Shown in pieces: positions 32,624 through 42,905 of a stretch of DNA of 64,000 nt (position 1 is its first letter; each line of letters begins with the position of its first letter). The stretch is from Lelliottia jeotgali. Its GTDB lineage: Bacteria > Pseudomonadota > Gammaproteobacteria > Enterobacterales > Enterobacteriaceae. The DNA lies in NCBI GenBank assembly GCA_002271215.1, contig CP018628.1, positions 248,001 to 312,000 on the forward strand, in the 5' to 3' direction. The translations under genes were made by a program, and so were the position numbers. The notes beneath the pieces were generated by a model. The model had not been told where the DNA came from and searched no databases. It saw only the letters and a list, made by a program, of their open reading frames with translations.

Positions 32624-33605
32624 ATGGGATCAGCAAACTCGATCCCTGCGTCACCCGACTCTCCAGCACCTCATGCGCGCGTTGCGCGTCGCTCAGCGGA
32701 TATTTCTGCGCATCCGCTACGTCCACTTTAATCACACCGCTGGCGATCAGCGAAAACAGTTCGTTGCTGGCCTCGGTCAGTTCGTCACGGGTGGTGATAT
32801 AGCCTTGCAGGGAAGGGCGCGTCACGTACAGTGAGCCTTTCTGATTGAGAATGCCCAGATTCACGCCGGTGACCGCACCGGAGGCATTGCCGAAACTGAC
32901 CATCAAACCGCGGCGTTGCAGACAATCGAGCGACGCTTCCCAGGTGTCTTTCCCGACCGAGTCATACACCACGCGCAGTTTTTTGCCGCCGGTAATCTCT
33001 TTCACGCGCTCGGCGATGTTCTCTTCACGATAATTAATCACCTGCCAGGCTCCGGCCTGTAGGGCACGCTGCGCTTTTTGCGCGCTGCCGACGGTGCCGA
33101 TCAGTTTTGCGCCCAGCGCTTTGGCCCACTGGCAGGCGATAAGCCCGACACCGCCCGCGGCAGCGTGGAACAGGAACGGCTCATCGGGTTTGATTTCGTA
33201 GGTTTTGCGCAGGAGATAATAGACGGTCAGCCCTTTCAGGAATGACGCTGCAGCCTGCTCAAATGAAATGGCGTTCGGCAGAATGGCGGCCTTATCGGCG
33301 GGCACGTTGTGAACCGAGCTGTACGCGCCGAGCGGCGACTGGGCATACACCACGCGATCGCCTTCTTTAATATGCTTTACGCCGCTGCCGACTTTCACCA
33401 CGATACCCGCTGCCTCGGTCCCCAGACCGCTCGGCATGGACGGTGGCGGATACAGCCCGCCGCGAATGTAAGTATCGATATAGTTGATGCCAATCGCTTT
33501 GTTTTCGACCTGGATTTCATTCTCTCCAGGTGCGGCGGGAGTGAACTCCACCGCCTTCAGGACTTCAGGACCACCATGCTTGTGAAATTCGATACGAGTT
33601 GCCAC
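32622..33605 (-). CDS. qorA: NADPH:quinone oxidoreductase 1
   Basis: A 327-residue zinc-free medium-chain dehydrogenase/reductase (quinone oxidoreductase). The NADP-binding Rossmann motif is HAAAGGVGLIACQWAKALGA (~residues 144-163), and the MDR core GINYIDTYIRGGLYPPPSMP is present, without the zinc ligands of alcohol dehydrogenases. The start is GTG at 33605 with AGGAG before it, giving the E. coli start MATRIEFHKHGG. It is divergent from dnaB, with 75 bases between. Confidence 0.96.
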   Translation of the reverse strand: MATRIEFHKHGGPEVLKAVEFTPAAPGENEIQVENKAIGINYIDTYIRGGLYPPPSMPSGLGTEAAGIVVKVGSGVKHIKEGDRVVYAQSPLGAYSSVHNVPADKAAILPNAISFEQAAASFLKGLTVYYLLRKTYEIKPDEPFLFHAAAGGVGLIACQWAKALGAKLIGTVGSAQKAQRALQAGAWQVINYREENIAERVKEITGGKKLRVVYDSVGKDTWEASLDCLQRRGLMVSFGNASGAVTGVNLGILNQKGSLYVTRPSLQGYITTRDELTEASNELFSLIASGVIKVDVADAQKYPLSDAQRAHEVLESRVTQGSSLLIP

Positions 33606-33679
33606 GTTGAACTCCTTTGTCGATTCATTTGCAGACGGTTATACTTCCCCGTCTCTCAATTTATGGTAATCCATTCACT

Positions 33680-35092
33680 ATGGCAGGAAATAAACCCTTC
33701 AACAAACAGACTGAGCCTCGCGAGCGCGATTTGCAGGTCGCCGGACTCAAAGTCCCGCCGCACTCGATTGAAGCGGAACAGTCGGTGTTGGGCGGTTTAA
33801 TGCTGGACAACGAGCGCTGGGACGATGTTGCCGAGCGCGTGGTATCCGATGATTTTTATACCCGTCCACACCGTCATATTTTTACCGAAATGGCACGCCT
33901 GCAGGAATCCGGCAGCCCGATCGACCTGATTACGCTGGCAGAGTCTCTGGAGCGCCAGGGGCAGCTCGATTCTGTCGGTGGTTTTGCCTATCTGGCCGAA
34001 TTATCGAAAAACACGCCAAGTGCGGCGAACATCAGCGCATACGCCGATATCGTGCGCGAACGTGCTGTGGTTCGCGAGATGATCGCTGTCGCCAATGAAA
34101 TCGCCGAAGCGGGTTTTGATCCGCAGGGCCGCACCAGCGAAGATCTGCTGGATCTCGCCGAATCCCGCGTCTTTAAAATCGCCGAAAGCCGCGCGAACAA
34201 AGACGAAGGCCCGCGAAATATCGCCGAAGTGCTTGATTCTACTATCGCGCGTATTGAACAGCTGTTCCAGCAACCGCACGATGGCGTCACCGGCGTGAAC
34301 ACTGGTTATGACGACCTGAACAAGAAAACCGCCGGTCTGCAGCCGTCGGATCTGATTATCGTCGCGGCGCGTCCGTCGATGGGTAAAACGACATTCGCGA
34401 TGAACCTCGTCGAAAACGCGGCGATGTTGCAGGATAAACCGGTTCTGATCTTTAGTCTGGAGATGCCCTCCGACCAGATTATGATGCGTTCCCTCGCGTC
34501 CCTGTCCCGCGTGGATCAGACTCGCATTCGTACTGGTCAGCTCGACGACGAAGACTGGGCGCGTATCTCCGGCACGATGGGCATTCTGCTGGAAAAACGG
34601 AACATCTACATCGATGACTCCTCCGGTCTGACGCCAACGGAAGTGCGCTCCCGCGCGCGCCGTATCGCCCGCGAACACGGCGGCATCGGCCTTATCATGA
34701 TCGACTACTTGCAATTGATGCGCGTGCCGTCGCTCTCTGATAACCGTACGCTGGAAATCGCCGAAATCTCCCGCTCGCTCAAAGCGCTAGCGAAAGAGTT
34801 ACAGGTTCCCGTGGTGGCCCTGTCGCAGCTTAACCGCTCTCTGGAACAACGTGCCGACAAGCGCCCGGTCAACTCCGACCTGCGTGAATCTGGCTCCATC
34901 GAGCAGGATGCCGACTTGATCATGTTCATCTACCGTGACGAGGTTTATCACGAGAACAGTGACATGAAAGGCATCGCGGAAATCATTATTGGTAAGCAGC
35001 GTAACGGCCCGATCGGGACGGTGCGTTTGACGTTTAACGGTCAGTGGTCGCGTTTTGATAATTATGCGGGACCTCAATACGACGACGAATAA
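33680..35092 (+). CDS. dnaB: Replicative DNA helicase
   Basis: A 470-residue hexameric replicative helicase. The N-terminal primase-interacting domain (residues ~25-130) is followed by a linker and the RecA-like motor with Walker A ARPSMGKTT (~residues 230-238), Walker B LIMIDYLQLM (~340) and the arginine-finger region DLRESGSIEQDADLIMFIYR. The product is one residue shorter than K-12 DnaB (one Gln missing after NKQ). A 21-residue in-frame extension upstream is rejected in favour of the ATG giving MAGNKPFNK. Its stop codon abuts an ERIC element. Confidence 0.98.
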   Translation: MAGNKPFNKQTEPRERDLQVAGLKVPPHSIEAEQSVLGGLMLDNERWDDVAERVVSDDFYTRPHRHIFTEMARLQESGSPIDLITLAESLERQGQLDSVGGFAYLAELSKNTPSAANISAYADIVRERAVVREMIAVANEIAEAGFDPQGRTSEDLLDLAESRVFKIAESRANKDEGPRNIAEVLDSTIARIEQLFQQPHDGVTGVNTGYDDLNKKTAGLQPSDLIIVAARPSMGKTTFAMNLVENAAMLQDKPVLIFSLEMPSDQIMMRSLASLSRVDQTRIRTGQLDDEDWARISGTMGILLEKRNIYIDDSSGLTPTEVRSRARRIAREHGGIGLIMIDYLQLMRVPSLSDNRTLEIAEISRSLKALAKELQVPVVALSQLNRSLEQRADKRPVNSDLRESGSIEQDADLIMFIYRDEVYHENSDMKGIAEIIIGKQRNGPIGTVRLTFNGQWSRFDNYAGPQYDDE

Positions 35093-35218
35093 TTCCTCGT
35101 CATCCTTTGCGCCACAGCGGCGTTGGCTTCACCCGTTCACCCCGGTCGCTTAGTTATCTAAGCTCCCGGGGATTTACGGCCTTGCCGCCTTGCTGTGACG
35201 CAAATGATTTAGAGGAAT
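35092..35218. repeat. ERIC element between dnaB and alr
   Basis: A 127-bp imperfect palindrome starting within the dnaB stop codon (ATTCCTCGTCATCCTTTGCG) and ending at AGAGGAAT. Its centre matches the well-known ERIC core: CGTTCACCCCGGTCGCTTAGTT and ATCTAAGCTCCCGGGGATTT correspond to the two classic ERIC primer sites. It is full length and fills almost the whole intergenic gap. It will be transcribed and can fold into a long hairpin. Confidence 0.92.
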
Positions 35219-35245
35219 ACTTTTTCTTTACGGCAAGGAATTCAA

Positions 35246-36325
35246 ATGCAAGCGGCAACTGTAGTCATTAACCGCCGCGCTCTGCGACACAACCTGCAAC
35301 GTCTGCGTGAACTGGCGCCCGCCAGCAAGCTCGTTGCAGTCGTGAAAGCGAACGCTTACGGACACGGTCTTCTTGAGACCGCGCGAACGCTCCCTGATGC
35401 CGATGCCTTTGGCGTCGCCCGTCTCGAAGAAGCCCTGCGCCTGCGCGCGGGCGGAATTACCCAACCGATTTTGTTACTCGAAGGCTTTTTCGAAGCCGCC
35501 GATCTGACGACGATTGCCGACCAGCATCTGCACACCGCCGTGCATAACGAAGAACAGCTCGCAGCGCTGGAAACCGCCGATTTGAGTGAGCCGGTTACCG
35601 TGTGGATGAAACTCGACACCGGCATGCACCGTCTGGGCGTGCGCCCGGAGCAGGCCGAAGCCTTTTATCAGCGCCTGAGCCAGTGCAAAAATGTGCGTCA
35701 GCCGGTGAATATCGTCAGTCACTTTGCCCGCGCGGATGAGCCAGAGTGTGGCGCAACGGAACAGCAGCTCGATATTTTTAATACCTTTTGCGAAGGCAAA
35801 CCGGGGATGCGCTCCATTGCGGCCTCCGGCGGTATTCTGCTGTGGCCGCAGTCGCACTTCGACTGGGCGCGTCCAGGCATTATTCTTTACGGCGTCTCAC
35901 CGCTGGAGGGCAAACCCTGGGGCCCGGACTTTGGCTTCCAGCCGGTGATGTCCCTGGTTTCCAACCTGATCGCCGTTCGTGAGCATAAAGCGGGTGAACC
36001 GGTCGGCTATGGCGGCACCTGGGTGAGTGAGCGCGATACGCGTCTGGGCGTAGTAGCGATGGGTTACGGCGACGGCTATCCGCGTGCGGCACCGTCCGGT
36101 ACGCCAGTGCTGGTGAACGGCCGCGAAGTGCAGGTTGTCGGGCGCGTGGCGATGGACATGATTTGCGTCGATCTCGGACCTGAGGCCGATGATAAAGCCG
36201 GTGACCCGGTGGTGATGTGGGGCGAAGGTTTACCCGTTGAGCGCATCGCTGAAATAACGAAAGTGAGTGCTTACGAACTTATCACCCGACTGACGTCGCG
36301 AGTGGCGATGAAGTACATCGATTAA
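35246..36325 (+). CDS. alr: Alanine racemase, biosynthetic
   Basis: A 359-residue PLP enzyme that makes D-alanine for peptidoglycan. The PLP-binding lysine lies in [14 protein letters not shown] (~residue 34). The second catalytic base Tyr lies in the [27 protein letters not shown] region (~255). The C-terminal beta domain carries [13 protein letters not shown]. It matches the constitutive E. coli Alr. CAAGGAA precedes the ATG. It follows dnaB and the ERIC element and ends in a terminator. Confidence 0.97.
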   Translation: MQAATVVINRRALRHNLQRLRELAPASKLVAVVKANAYGHGLLETARTLPDADAFGVARLEEALRLRAGGITQPILLLEGFFEAADLTTIADQHLHTAVHNEEQLAALETADLSEPVTVWMKLDTGMHRLGVRPEQAEAFYQRLSQCKNVRQPVNIVSHFARADEPECGATEQQLDIFNTFCEGKPGMRSIAASGGILLWPQSHFDWARPGIILYGVSPLEGKPWGPDFGFQPVMSLVSNLIAVREHKAGEPVGYGGTWVSERDTRLGVVAMGYGDGYPRAAPSGTPVLVNGREVQVVGRVAMDMICVDLGPEADDKAGDPVVMWGEGLPVERIAEITKVSAYELITRLTSRVAMKYID

Positions 36326-36334
36326 GTCCAATAA

Positions 36335-36360
36335 AATGCCGGGTGTTGCCCGGCATTTAT
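36335..36360 (+). terminator. Rho-independent terminator of alr
   Basis: AATGCCGGG / CCCGGCATT stem with a short TGTTG loop, then TATCTCTTT. Confidence 0.85.
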
Positions 36361-36445
36361 CTCTTTATTAACATCCTCTCGATCTTCCCGCGCTTCCGGT
36401 TTATTGTTGAAATCCCTGCCTGACAGATATCCGGAGATACATCGC

Positions 36446-37639
36446 GTGTTCCAGAAAGTTGACGCCTACGCCGGCGACCCCATCCTCTCCTTAATGGAGC
36501 GTTTTAAAGAAGATTCACGCAGCGACAAAGTGAACCTCAGCATCGGTCTTTACTACAACGAAGACGGCATTATTCCGCAATTGCAGGCGGTGGCTGAAGC
36601 TGAAGCGCGTCTTAACGCGGTGCCGCACGGCGCGTCGCTCTATCTGCCGATGGAAGGGCTGAATACCTATCGCAACACTATCGCACCGCTGCTGTTTGGC
36701 GCCGATCACCCGGTCTTAGCGCAAAAACGCGTGGCGACCATTCAGACGCTGGGCGGTTCCGGTGCGCTGAAAGTGGGCGCGGACTTCCTGAAAAAGTACT
36801 TTCCCGATTCTGGCGTCTGGGTCAGCGATCCGACCTGGGAAAACCACGTCGCGATTTTTGAAGGCGCAGGCTTTGCCGTCAGCACCTATCCGTGGTTCGA
36901 CAACGACACCAAAGGCGTGTGCGTTGAGGCCCTACTGGAAAAGCTGCGCACCTTGCCGGAGCGCAGCATTGTGCTGCTACACCCATGCTGCCACAACCCA
37001 ACCGGGTCAGATCTGACCAACAATGAGTGGGATGCGGTGATTGAAGTGCTGAAAGCACGCAACCTGATCCCGTTCCTCGATATCGCCTATCAGGGCTTCG
37101 GCGCGGGCATGGAAGACGACGCCTATGCGATCCGCGCGATTGCCAGCGCCGGTCTGCCAGCGCTGGTTAGCAACTCGTTCTCGAAAATTTTCTCTCTGTA
37201 CGGCGAGCGCGTCGGCGGATTGTCGATTGTTTGTGAAGACGCAGATGCAGCCGGGCGCGTACTGGGGCAGCTGAAAGCGACCGTTCGTCGCATCTACTCC
37301 AGCCCGCCAGCATTCGGCGCGCAGGTTGTTGCCACGGTTCTCGGTGATGATGGTTTGAAAGCCGCCTGGCTTGCTGAAGTGGAAGCGATGCGCACGCGTA
37401 TTCTGGCAATGCGCCAGGAGCTGGTGAAAGCGCTTAAAAGCGCATTGCCAGAGCACAACTTCGATTATCTGCTCAAGCAGCGCGGGATGTTCAGCTATAC
37501 CGGACTGAGTGCGCAGCAGGTTGACCGTCTTCGTGAAGAATTCGGCGTGTATCTTATCGCCAGCGGGCGCATGTGCGTCGCGGGCCTGAATGCACACAAC
37601 GTCCAGCGCGTCGCGCAGGCGTTTGCAGTTGTGATGTAA
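36446..37639 (+). CDS. tyrB: Aromatic amino acid aminotransferase
   Basis: A 397-residue PLP aminotransferase for tyrosine, phenylalanine, aspartate and leucine synthesis. Family landmarks: [48 protein letters not shown], and the PLP lysine in [16 protein letters not shown] (~residue 247). C-terminal substrate Arg region: [14 protein letters not shown] at 36446 is chosen because GGAG is suitably placed and it yields the E. coli start [14 protein letters not shown]; a 14-residue upstream extension lacks support. I could not find a TyrR box in the 120 bases upstream. Confidence 0.96.
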   Translation: MFQKVDAYAGDPILSLMERFKEDSRSDKVNLSIGLYYNEDGIIPQLQAVAEAEARLNAVPHGASLYLPMEGLNTYRNTIAPLLFGADHPVLAQKRVATIQTLGGSGALKVGADFLKKYFPDSGVWVSDPTWENHVAIFEGAGFAVSTYPWFDNDTKGVCVEALLEKLRTLPERSIVLLHPCCHNPTGSDLTNNEWDAVIEVLKARNLIPFLDIAYQGFGAGMEDDAYAIRAIASAGLPALVSNSFSKIFSLYGERVGGLSIVCEDADAAGRVLGQLKATVRRIYSSPPAFGAQVVATVLGDDGLKAAWLAEVEAMRTRILAMRQELVKALKSALPEHNFDYLLKQRGMFSYTGLSAQQVDRLREEFGVYLIASGRMCVAGLNAHNVQRVAQAFAVVM

Positions 37640-37674
37640 GCACTTACTTACATAATTGGCATCCGCGCGGTTTA

Positions 37675-37854
37675 GCGCCCGGTGGCGCTACGCTTACCGG
37701 GCCTACAAAACCCGAACGTAGGCCGGGTAAGGCGCAGCCGCCACCCGGCTTTTTATCGGCACCGGAGCCGGAATTGTCCGGTGGCGCTGCGCTTACCGGG
37801 CCTACAAAACCTGAACGTAGGCCGGGTAAGGCGTAGCCGCCACCCGGCTTTTTT
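37675..37854. repeat. Tandem BIME (four REP units)
   Basis: Four REP units in alternating orientation: 37677-37702, 37717-37749, 37777-37801 and 37818-37848. They form two copies of a ~100-bp module (GCCCGGTGGCGC...TACCGGGCCTACAAAAC then GTAGGCCGGGTAAGGCG...GCCACCCGGCTTTTT). It lies between tyrB and aphA and may act as a terminator, RNA-stability element or gyrase/IHF site, as BIMEs do. Confidence 0.9.
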
Positions 37855-38003
37855 CTTCGTTCCGCTTTGTGATATCCCTCCGCTTACCAGGGATAATCTC
37901 AAAAATTTCCTTCCCTTCACCTGGCTCAGGGGTTAAGGTCTGATAGATTTTTGACCATTCGCTCAATTCATAACGATAACAAACTGAATATTCAGGGGAA
38001 TAC

Positions 38004-38717
38004 ATGCGCAAGATCACACTGGCGCTCAGCGCCGCCTGCTTATTGTTCTCGCTTAATAGTGCAGTCGGTGCCAGAGCCTCAGCGCCAACACCGTTATACA
38101 CCGGAACCACCGCCGCTATTCTGGCTGAACAAGCCCCCATTCACTGGGTTTCCGTGGCACAAATCGAAAACAGCCTGATGGGCCGCGCGCCAATGGCCGT
38201 TGGTTTCGACATCGACGATACCGTCCTCTTTTCCAGCCCTGGCTTCTGGCGTGGCAAAAAAACTTACTCGCCAGGCAGCGAGGAGTATCTGAAAAACCCG
38301 GAATTTTGGGAAAAAATGAACAACGGCTGGGATGAGTTCAGCATCCCGAAAGAAGTGGGTCGCGCGCTGATTGCGATGCACGTGAAACGCGGCGACAGCA
38401 TCTATTTCGTTACTGGCCGCAGTCAGACCAAAACCGAAACCGTCACCAAAACGCTGCAAGGTGATTTTTCGATTCCAGCCGCTAATATGAATCCCGTGAT
38501 TTTTGCCGGGGATAAACACGGGCAAAACACCAAAACCCAGTGGCTTGAGCAGAAAAATATCAAAGTGTTCTACGGCGATTCGGATAACGATATCTCTGCG
38601 GCCCGCGATGTGGGTGCCCGTGGCATCCGCGTATTGCGTGCCTCCAACTCGACGTATCGCCCGCTGCCAATGGCGGGTTCCTTCGGTGAAGAGGTGATTG
38701 TTAATTCGGAATACTGA
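38004..38717 (+). CDS. aphA: Class B acid phosphatase
   Basis: A 237-residue periplasmic, Mg-dependent nonspecific phosphatase/phosphotransferase of the HAD superfamily (DDDD type). The signal peptide is ~23 residues (ending VGARAS). The nucleophile motif is [14 protein letters not shown] (~residues 69-82), followed by [11 protein letters not shown] and the metal-binding [20 protein letters not shown] (~191-210). AGGGGA precedes the ATG. In K-12 yjbQ would follow; here yjbR comes next. Confidence 0.97.
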   Translation: MRKITLALSAACLLFSLNSAVGARASAPTPLYTGTTAAILAEQAPIHWVSVAQIENSLMGRAPMAVGFDIDDTVLFSSPGFWRGKKTYSPGSEEYLKNPEFWEKMNNGWDEFSIPKEVGRALIAMHVKRGDSIYFVTGRSQTKTETVTKTLQGDFSIPAANMNPVIFAGDKHGQNTKTQWLEQKNIKVFYGDSDNDISAARDVGARGIRVLRASNSTYRPLPMAGSFGEEVIVNSEY

Positions 38718-38834
38718 CGTGCGATGATTTTTTGAACAAATCAGACCTGGCCGGGTTTACCTTTTGTCGTCTTGCTGCACACTTAAAGGGGCAGGTCCTC
38801 AGGTCGCACTCAACCCATTTACAGGGGAGCAAAG

Positions 38835-39188
38835 ATGACAATTTCGGAGATACTTCAGTACTGCATGAATAAACCGGGCGCGGGGCAAAGTGTCCACAGC
38901 GACTGGAAAGCCACGCAGATCAAGGTGGCAGACGTGCTGTTTGCGATGGTGAAAGAGGTCGAAGGGCGTCCGGCGGCATCGTTAAAAACCAGCCCGGAAC
39001 TGGCGGATTTACTGCGTCAGCAGCACAGCGATGTGCGACCGAGCAAGCATCTGAATAAAGCGCACTGGAGCACCGTCTATCTCGACGGCTCGCTGCCGGA
39101 TTCGCAGATTTACTATTTAGTCGATGCCTCTTACAAGCAGGCTTTTGAGCTGCTGCCGGAAAATACCCGACAGCAGCTTTCCGTTTAA
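38835..39188 (+). CDS. yjbR: MmcQ/YjbR family DNA-binding protein
   Basis: A 117-residue protein with the YjbR/MmcQ double-wing fold. Conserved blocks: [40 protein letters not shown] and the near-C-terminal [19 protein letters not shown]. The molecular role is not established. GGGGAG lies before the ATG. Its last four bases overlap the end of uvrA on the other strand. The neighbouring yjbQ of K-12 is absent. Confidence 0.94.
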   Translation: MTISEILQYCMNKPGAGQSVHSDWKATQIKVADVLFAMVKEVEGRPAASLKTSPELADLLRQQHSDVRPSKHLNKAHWSTVYLDGSLPDSQIYYLVDASYKQAFELLPENTRQQLSV

Positions 39189-42013
39189 GACTCGAGCAAC
39201 GGTTTCAGGAAGCGCGCGGTGTGCGAAGCTTCGCACTCTGCCACCGTCTCTGGCGTACCCGAGACGAGGATTTCACCGCCGCCGCTGCCGCCTTCCGGGC
39301 CGAGATCCACAATCCAGTCTGCGGTTTTGATAACATCCAGATTGTGCTCAATGACCACAATGGTGTTGCCCTGATCGCGCAACTGATGCAGCACTTCAAG
39401 CAACTGCTGGATATCAGCAAAGTGCAGGCCGGTGGTTGGCTCATCCAGAATATACAGCGTCTGGCCGGTTCCGCGCTTCGACAGCTCGCGCGCCAGCTTC
39501 ACGCGCTGCGCCTCACCGCCGGAAAGCGTCGTCGCTGACTGGCCGAGACGAATGTAGGTCAGCCCCACATCCATCAGCGTTTGCAGCTTACGCGCCAGCG
39601 CAGGTACGGCATCGAAGAACTCACGCGCTTCTTCAATGGTCATATCCAGCACTTCGTGGATGGTCTTGCCTTTGTACTTAATCTCCAGCGTTTCGCGATT
39701 ATAGCGCTTGCCTTTGCACTGATCGCACGGCACGTAGATATCCGGCAGGAAGTGCATCTCGACTTTGATCACGCCGTCGCCCTGACAGGCTTCACAGCGA
39801 CCACCGCGAACGTTAAAGCTGAAACGTCCTGGCGTATAGCCGCGCGAGCGTGCTTCAGGAACACCGGCGAACAGTTCACGTACGGGCGTAAAGACGCCAG
39901 TATAGGTCGCCGGGTTCGAGCGCGGCGTACGGCCAATCGGGCTTTGGTCGATATCGATCACTTTATCGAAATGTTCCAGACCCTGAATATCGCGATACGG
40001 CGCAGGCTCGGCGAGCGTCGCCCCGTTGAGTTGCGTTTGAGCAATCGGGAACAAGGTATCGTTAATCAACGTCGATTTACCGGAACCTGAAACCCCAGTC
40101 ACACAGGTAAACAGCCCAACGGGTAGCGTCAGCGTGACGTCTTTCAGGTTGTTGCCGCGCGCGCCAGAAAGCTTCAGCACTTTCTCTGGATTGGCCGCGA
40201 CGCGCTGCTTCGGCACCTCAATTTTGCGCTTACCGCTCATGAACTGCCCGGTCAACGATTCCGGGACGGCCATGATGTCGGCCAGCGTCCCTTCTGCGAC
40301 AACCTGTCCACCGTGTACACCTGCGCCAGGGCCGATGTCTATCACGTGGTCTGCGGCGCGGATCGCATCTTCGTCATGCTCAACCACAATTACCGTGTTG
40401 CCCAGATTGCGTAGATGGATCAGTGTGCCGAGCAGACGCTCGTTATCACGTTGGTGCAGGCCGATGGATGGCTCATCCAGCACGTACATCACGCCAACTA
40501 AACCGGCACCAATCTGGCTCGCCAGACGGATACGCTGCGCTTCGCCGCCTGAAAGCGTCTCCGCTGAACGAGACAGTGACAGATAGTTCAGGCCGACGTT
40601 CACCAGGAACTTCAGGCGATCGCCGATCTCTTTCAGCACTTTTTCAGCAATTTGCGCGCGCTGGCCGGAGAGCTTCAGATTGGTGAAGAAATCCATCGCA
40701 TGACCGATGCTCATGTCAGAGATGGTCGGCAGCGCAGTGTTTTCTACAAAGACGTGGCGCGCTTCGCGACGCAGACGCGTCCCTTCGCAGGTCGTACATG
40801 AGCGATTGCTGATGAACTTCGCCAGCTCCTCGCGCACGGCGCTGGATTCGGTCTCTTTGTAGCGGCGCTCCATGTTGTGCAGCACGCCTTCGAACGGATG
40901 GCGGCGCACGGAGGTATCGCCGCGATCGTTCATGTATTTGAACTCGATGTTCTCTTTGCCGGAACCCGACAGCACCACTTTATGCACATTCGGGCTCAAG
41001 CTCGCCCACGGCGCTTCGACATCGAACTTATAGTGTTCGGCCAGCGATTTCAGCATCTGGAAGTAGTAGAAATTGCGGCGATCCCAGCCGCGAATCGCGC
41101 CACCGGCCAGGGAAAGCTCCGGGTTCTGAATGATGCGATCCGGGTCGAAATATTGCTGCACGCCCAGGCCATCGCAGGTTGGGCAGGCGCCAGCCGGGTT
41201 GTTGAACGAGAACAGACGCGGCTCCAGTTCGCGCATGCTGTACCCGCAAATCGGGCAGGCAAAGTTCGCGGAGAAGAGCATCTCTTCGGCTTTCGCATCG
41301 TCCATGTCGGCCACGATGGCAGAACCGCCGGAGAGATCCAGCGCCGTTTCGAACGACTCGGCCAGGCGTTGCGTCAGGTCATCGCGCACTTTGAAGCGGT
41401 CGATCACCACTTCAATGGTGTGTTTCTTTTGCAGTTCCAGCTTTGGCGGATCGGAAAGGTCACACACTTCACCGTCGATACGGGCGCGGATATAGCCCTG
41501 GCTTGCCAGGTTTTCCAGCGTTTTAGTGTGCTCGCCTTTACGCTCTTTAATGATTGGGGCCAGCAGCATCAGGCGCTTACCCTCTGGCTGCGCCAGTACG
41601 TTATCCACCATCTGGCTGACGGTTTGTGCGGCCAGCGGCACATCATGATCCGGGCAGCGCGGCTCGCCCACGCGGGCAAACAGCAGACGCAGATAGTCAT
41701 GAATTTCGGTAATGGTACCGACCGTGGAGCGCGGGTTATGCGACGTGGATTTCTGCTCGATGGAGATAGCAGGCGACAACCCTTCGATATGGTCGACGTC
41801 CGGCTTTTCCATCAGTGACAGGAACTGCCGCGCATAGGCGGAGAGCGATTCAACGTAGCGACGCTGTCCTTCGGCATACAAGGTGTCGAAAGCCAGTGAT
41901 GACTTACCAGAACCCGATAGCCCGGTCACGACAATCAGCTTGTCGCGAGGGATTATGAGGTTGATATTCTTGAGATTATGGGTGCGGGCGCCCCGTACTT
42001 CGATCTTATCCAT
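39185..42013 (-). CDS. uvrA: Excinuclease ABC subunit UvrA
   Basis: A 942-residue damage-recognition ATPase of nucleotide excision repair. It has two ABC modules: Walker [17 protein letters not shown] (~residue 31) and [16 protein letters not shown] (~640), each with its signature ([19 protein letters not shown] and [16 protein letters not shown]). Zinc modules: [20 protein letters not shown] with CPTC (~253-280), and [19 protein letters not shown]...CDQC (~736-765). AAAGGTG precedes the ATG. An SOS box lies in the shared promoter with ssb. It converges on yjbR with a 4-bp overlap. Confidence 0.98.
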   Translation of the reverse strand: MDKIEVRGARTHNLKNINLIIPRDKLIVVTGLSGSGKSSLAFDTLYAEGQRRYVESLSAYARQFLSLMEKPDVDHIEGLSPAISIEQKSTSHNPRSTVGTITEIHDYLRLLFARVGEPRCPDHDVPLAAQTVSQMVDNVLAQPEGKRLMLLAPIIKERKGEHTKTLENLASQGYIRARIDGEVCDLSDPPKLELQKKHTIEVVIDRFKVRDDLTQRLAESFETALDLSGGSAIVADMDDAKAEEMLFSANFACPICGYSMRELEPRLFSFNNPAGACPTCDGLGVQQYFDPDRIIQNPELSLAGGAIRGWDRRNFYYFQMLKSLAEHYKFDVEAPWASLSPNVHKVVLSGSGKENIEFKYMNDRGDTSVRRHPFEGVLHNMERRYKETESSAVREELAKFISNRSCTTCEGTRLRREARHVFVENTALPTISDMSIGHAMDFFTNLKLSGQRAQIAEKVLKEIGDRLKFLVNVGLNYLSLSRSAETLSGGEAQRIRLASQIGAGLVGVMYVLDEPSIGLHQRDNERLLGTLIHLRNLGNTVIVVEHDEDAIRAADHVIDIGPGAGVHGGQVVAEGTLADIMAVPESLTGQFMSGKRKIEVPKQRVAANPEKVLKLSGARGNNLKDVTLTLPVGLFTCVTGVSGSGKSTLINDTLFPIAQTQLNGATLAEPAPYRDIQGLEHFDKVIDIDQSPIGRTPRSNPATYTGVFTPVRELFAGVPEARSRGYTPGRFSFNVRGGRCEACQGDGVIKVEMHFLPDIYVPCDQCKGKRYNRETLEIKYKGKTIHEVLDMTIEEAREFFDAVPALARKLQTLMDVGLTYIRLGQSATTLSGGEAQRVKLARELSKRGTGQTLYILDEPTTGLHFADIQQLLEVLHQLRDQGNTIVVIEHNLDVIKTADWIVDLGPEGGSGGGEILVSGTPETVAECEASHTARFLKPLLES

Positions 42014-42095
42014 TCACCTTTCCCGGTAGAGACTCGGATGCCTGGTTTGTTTGAAGGACAAACGGCAGAAACGGCTAATTATGACACAATCCGAC

Positions 42096-42111
42096 CTGTT
42101 TGAATATACAG
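42096..42111. promoter_or_regulatory. LexA box between uvrA and ssb
   Basis: CTGTTTGAATATACAG is a perfect CTGT-N8-ACAG SOS box at the position of the known E. coli uvrA/ssb operator. Control of both divergent genes is expected, with uvrA the stronger responder. Confidence 0.93.
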
Positions 42112-42259
42112 TATTGGAATGCAGCTTCTGATTTAATGTGCAACAATGTTTAGTGAGCGTGAGTTCTGTGGAATCACTGTCGCAGCTATCAAAATGTGAC
42201 GTGGAAATGGTACACTCGCGCGCTTACACTATTAAGAAACGTATTCAGGAGACACGATC

Positions 42260-42787
42260 ATGGCCAGCAGAGGCGTAAACAAGGTGATTCTCGTCGGTAA
42301 TCTGGGCCAGGACCCGGAAGTACGCTACATGCCGAGTGGTGGCGCAGTTGCCAACATTACGCTGGCTACTTCCGAATCCTGGCGTGATAAAGCGACCGGT
42401 GAGACAAAAGAGCAGACTGAATGGCACCGCGTTGTGCTGTTCGGCAAACTGGCAGAAGTGGCCGGTGAATATCTGCGTAAAGGTTCCCAGGTGTATATCG
42501 AAGGTCAGCTTCGTACCCGTAAATGGACCGATCAGTCCGGTGCAGAGAAGTACACCACTGAAGTCGTGGTCAACGTTGGTGGCACCATGCAGATGCTGGG
42601 TGGCCGTCAGGGCGGTGGCGCACCAGCGGGTGGCGGTCAGCAGCAGCAGGGTAGCTGGGGTCAGCCTCAGCAGCCTCAGGGCGGCAACCAGTTCAGCGGC
42701 GGCGCGCAGTCTCGTCCGCAGCAGCAGTCCGCTCCGGCACCGTCTAACGAACCACCAATGGATTTCGACGACGATATTCCATTCTGA
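42260..42787 (+). CDS. ssb: Single-stranded DNA-binding protein
   Basis: A 175-residue SSB. The OB-fold occupies residues 1-~112 ([40 protein letters not shown] and [11 protein letters not shown] with ssDNA-stacking Trp residues). It is followed by a Gly/Gln-rich linker, and the acidic protein-interaction tip MDFDDDIPF is intact. AGGAG precedes the ATG. It is divergent from uvrA. After the stop come a REP unit and a strong terminator. Confidence 0.98.
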   Translation: MASRGVNKVILVGNLGQDPEVRYMPSGGAVANITLATSESWRDKATGETKEQTEWHRVVLFGKLAEVAGEYLRKGSQVYIEGQLRTRKWTDQSGAEKYTTEVVVNVGGTMQMLGGRQGGGAPAGGGQQQQGSWGQPQQPQGGNQFSGGAQSRPQQQSAPAPSNEPPMDFDDDIPF

Positions 42788-42831
42788 TGTGGTTTTGCCC
42801 ACGGGTCTACAACACCGCATTGTGTGTGGTT

Positions 42832-42866
42832 TTGTAGGCCGGGTAAGGCGAAGCCGCCACCCGGCA
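42832..42866. repeat. Single REP unit after ssb
   Basis: GTAGGCCGGGTAAGGCG-AAGCCGCCACCCGGC, the same REP form as in the tyrB-aphA BIME. Confidence 0.85.
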
Positions 42867-42876
42867 ACCAACAACG

Positions 42877-42905
42877 CAAAAGCCCCTCTCGGGGCTTTTT
42901 GTTTT
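42877..42905. terminator. Terminator of ssb (and possibly pdeC)
   Basis: AAAAGCCCC-TCTC-GGGGCTTTT followed by TGTTTTT. It is symmetric enough (A-run on the left) to work for the leftward pdeC operon too, whose stop codon it touches. Confidence 0.9.

Noticed and set aside
36361..36445. TyrR box upstream of tyrB
   Set aside because: No TGTAAA-N6-TTTACA-like sequence could be found, although weak boxes may escape the eye.
37675..37854. Possible CRISPR array
   Set aside because: The repeats are inverted REP units with near-identical spacers, i.e. a BIME, and no cas gene is present.
40877..41818. A 313-codon plus-strand frame inside uvrA
   Set aside because: Antisense shadow of a highly conserved gene; no ribosome site and His/Gln-rich nonsense composition.
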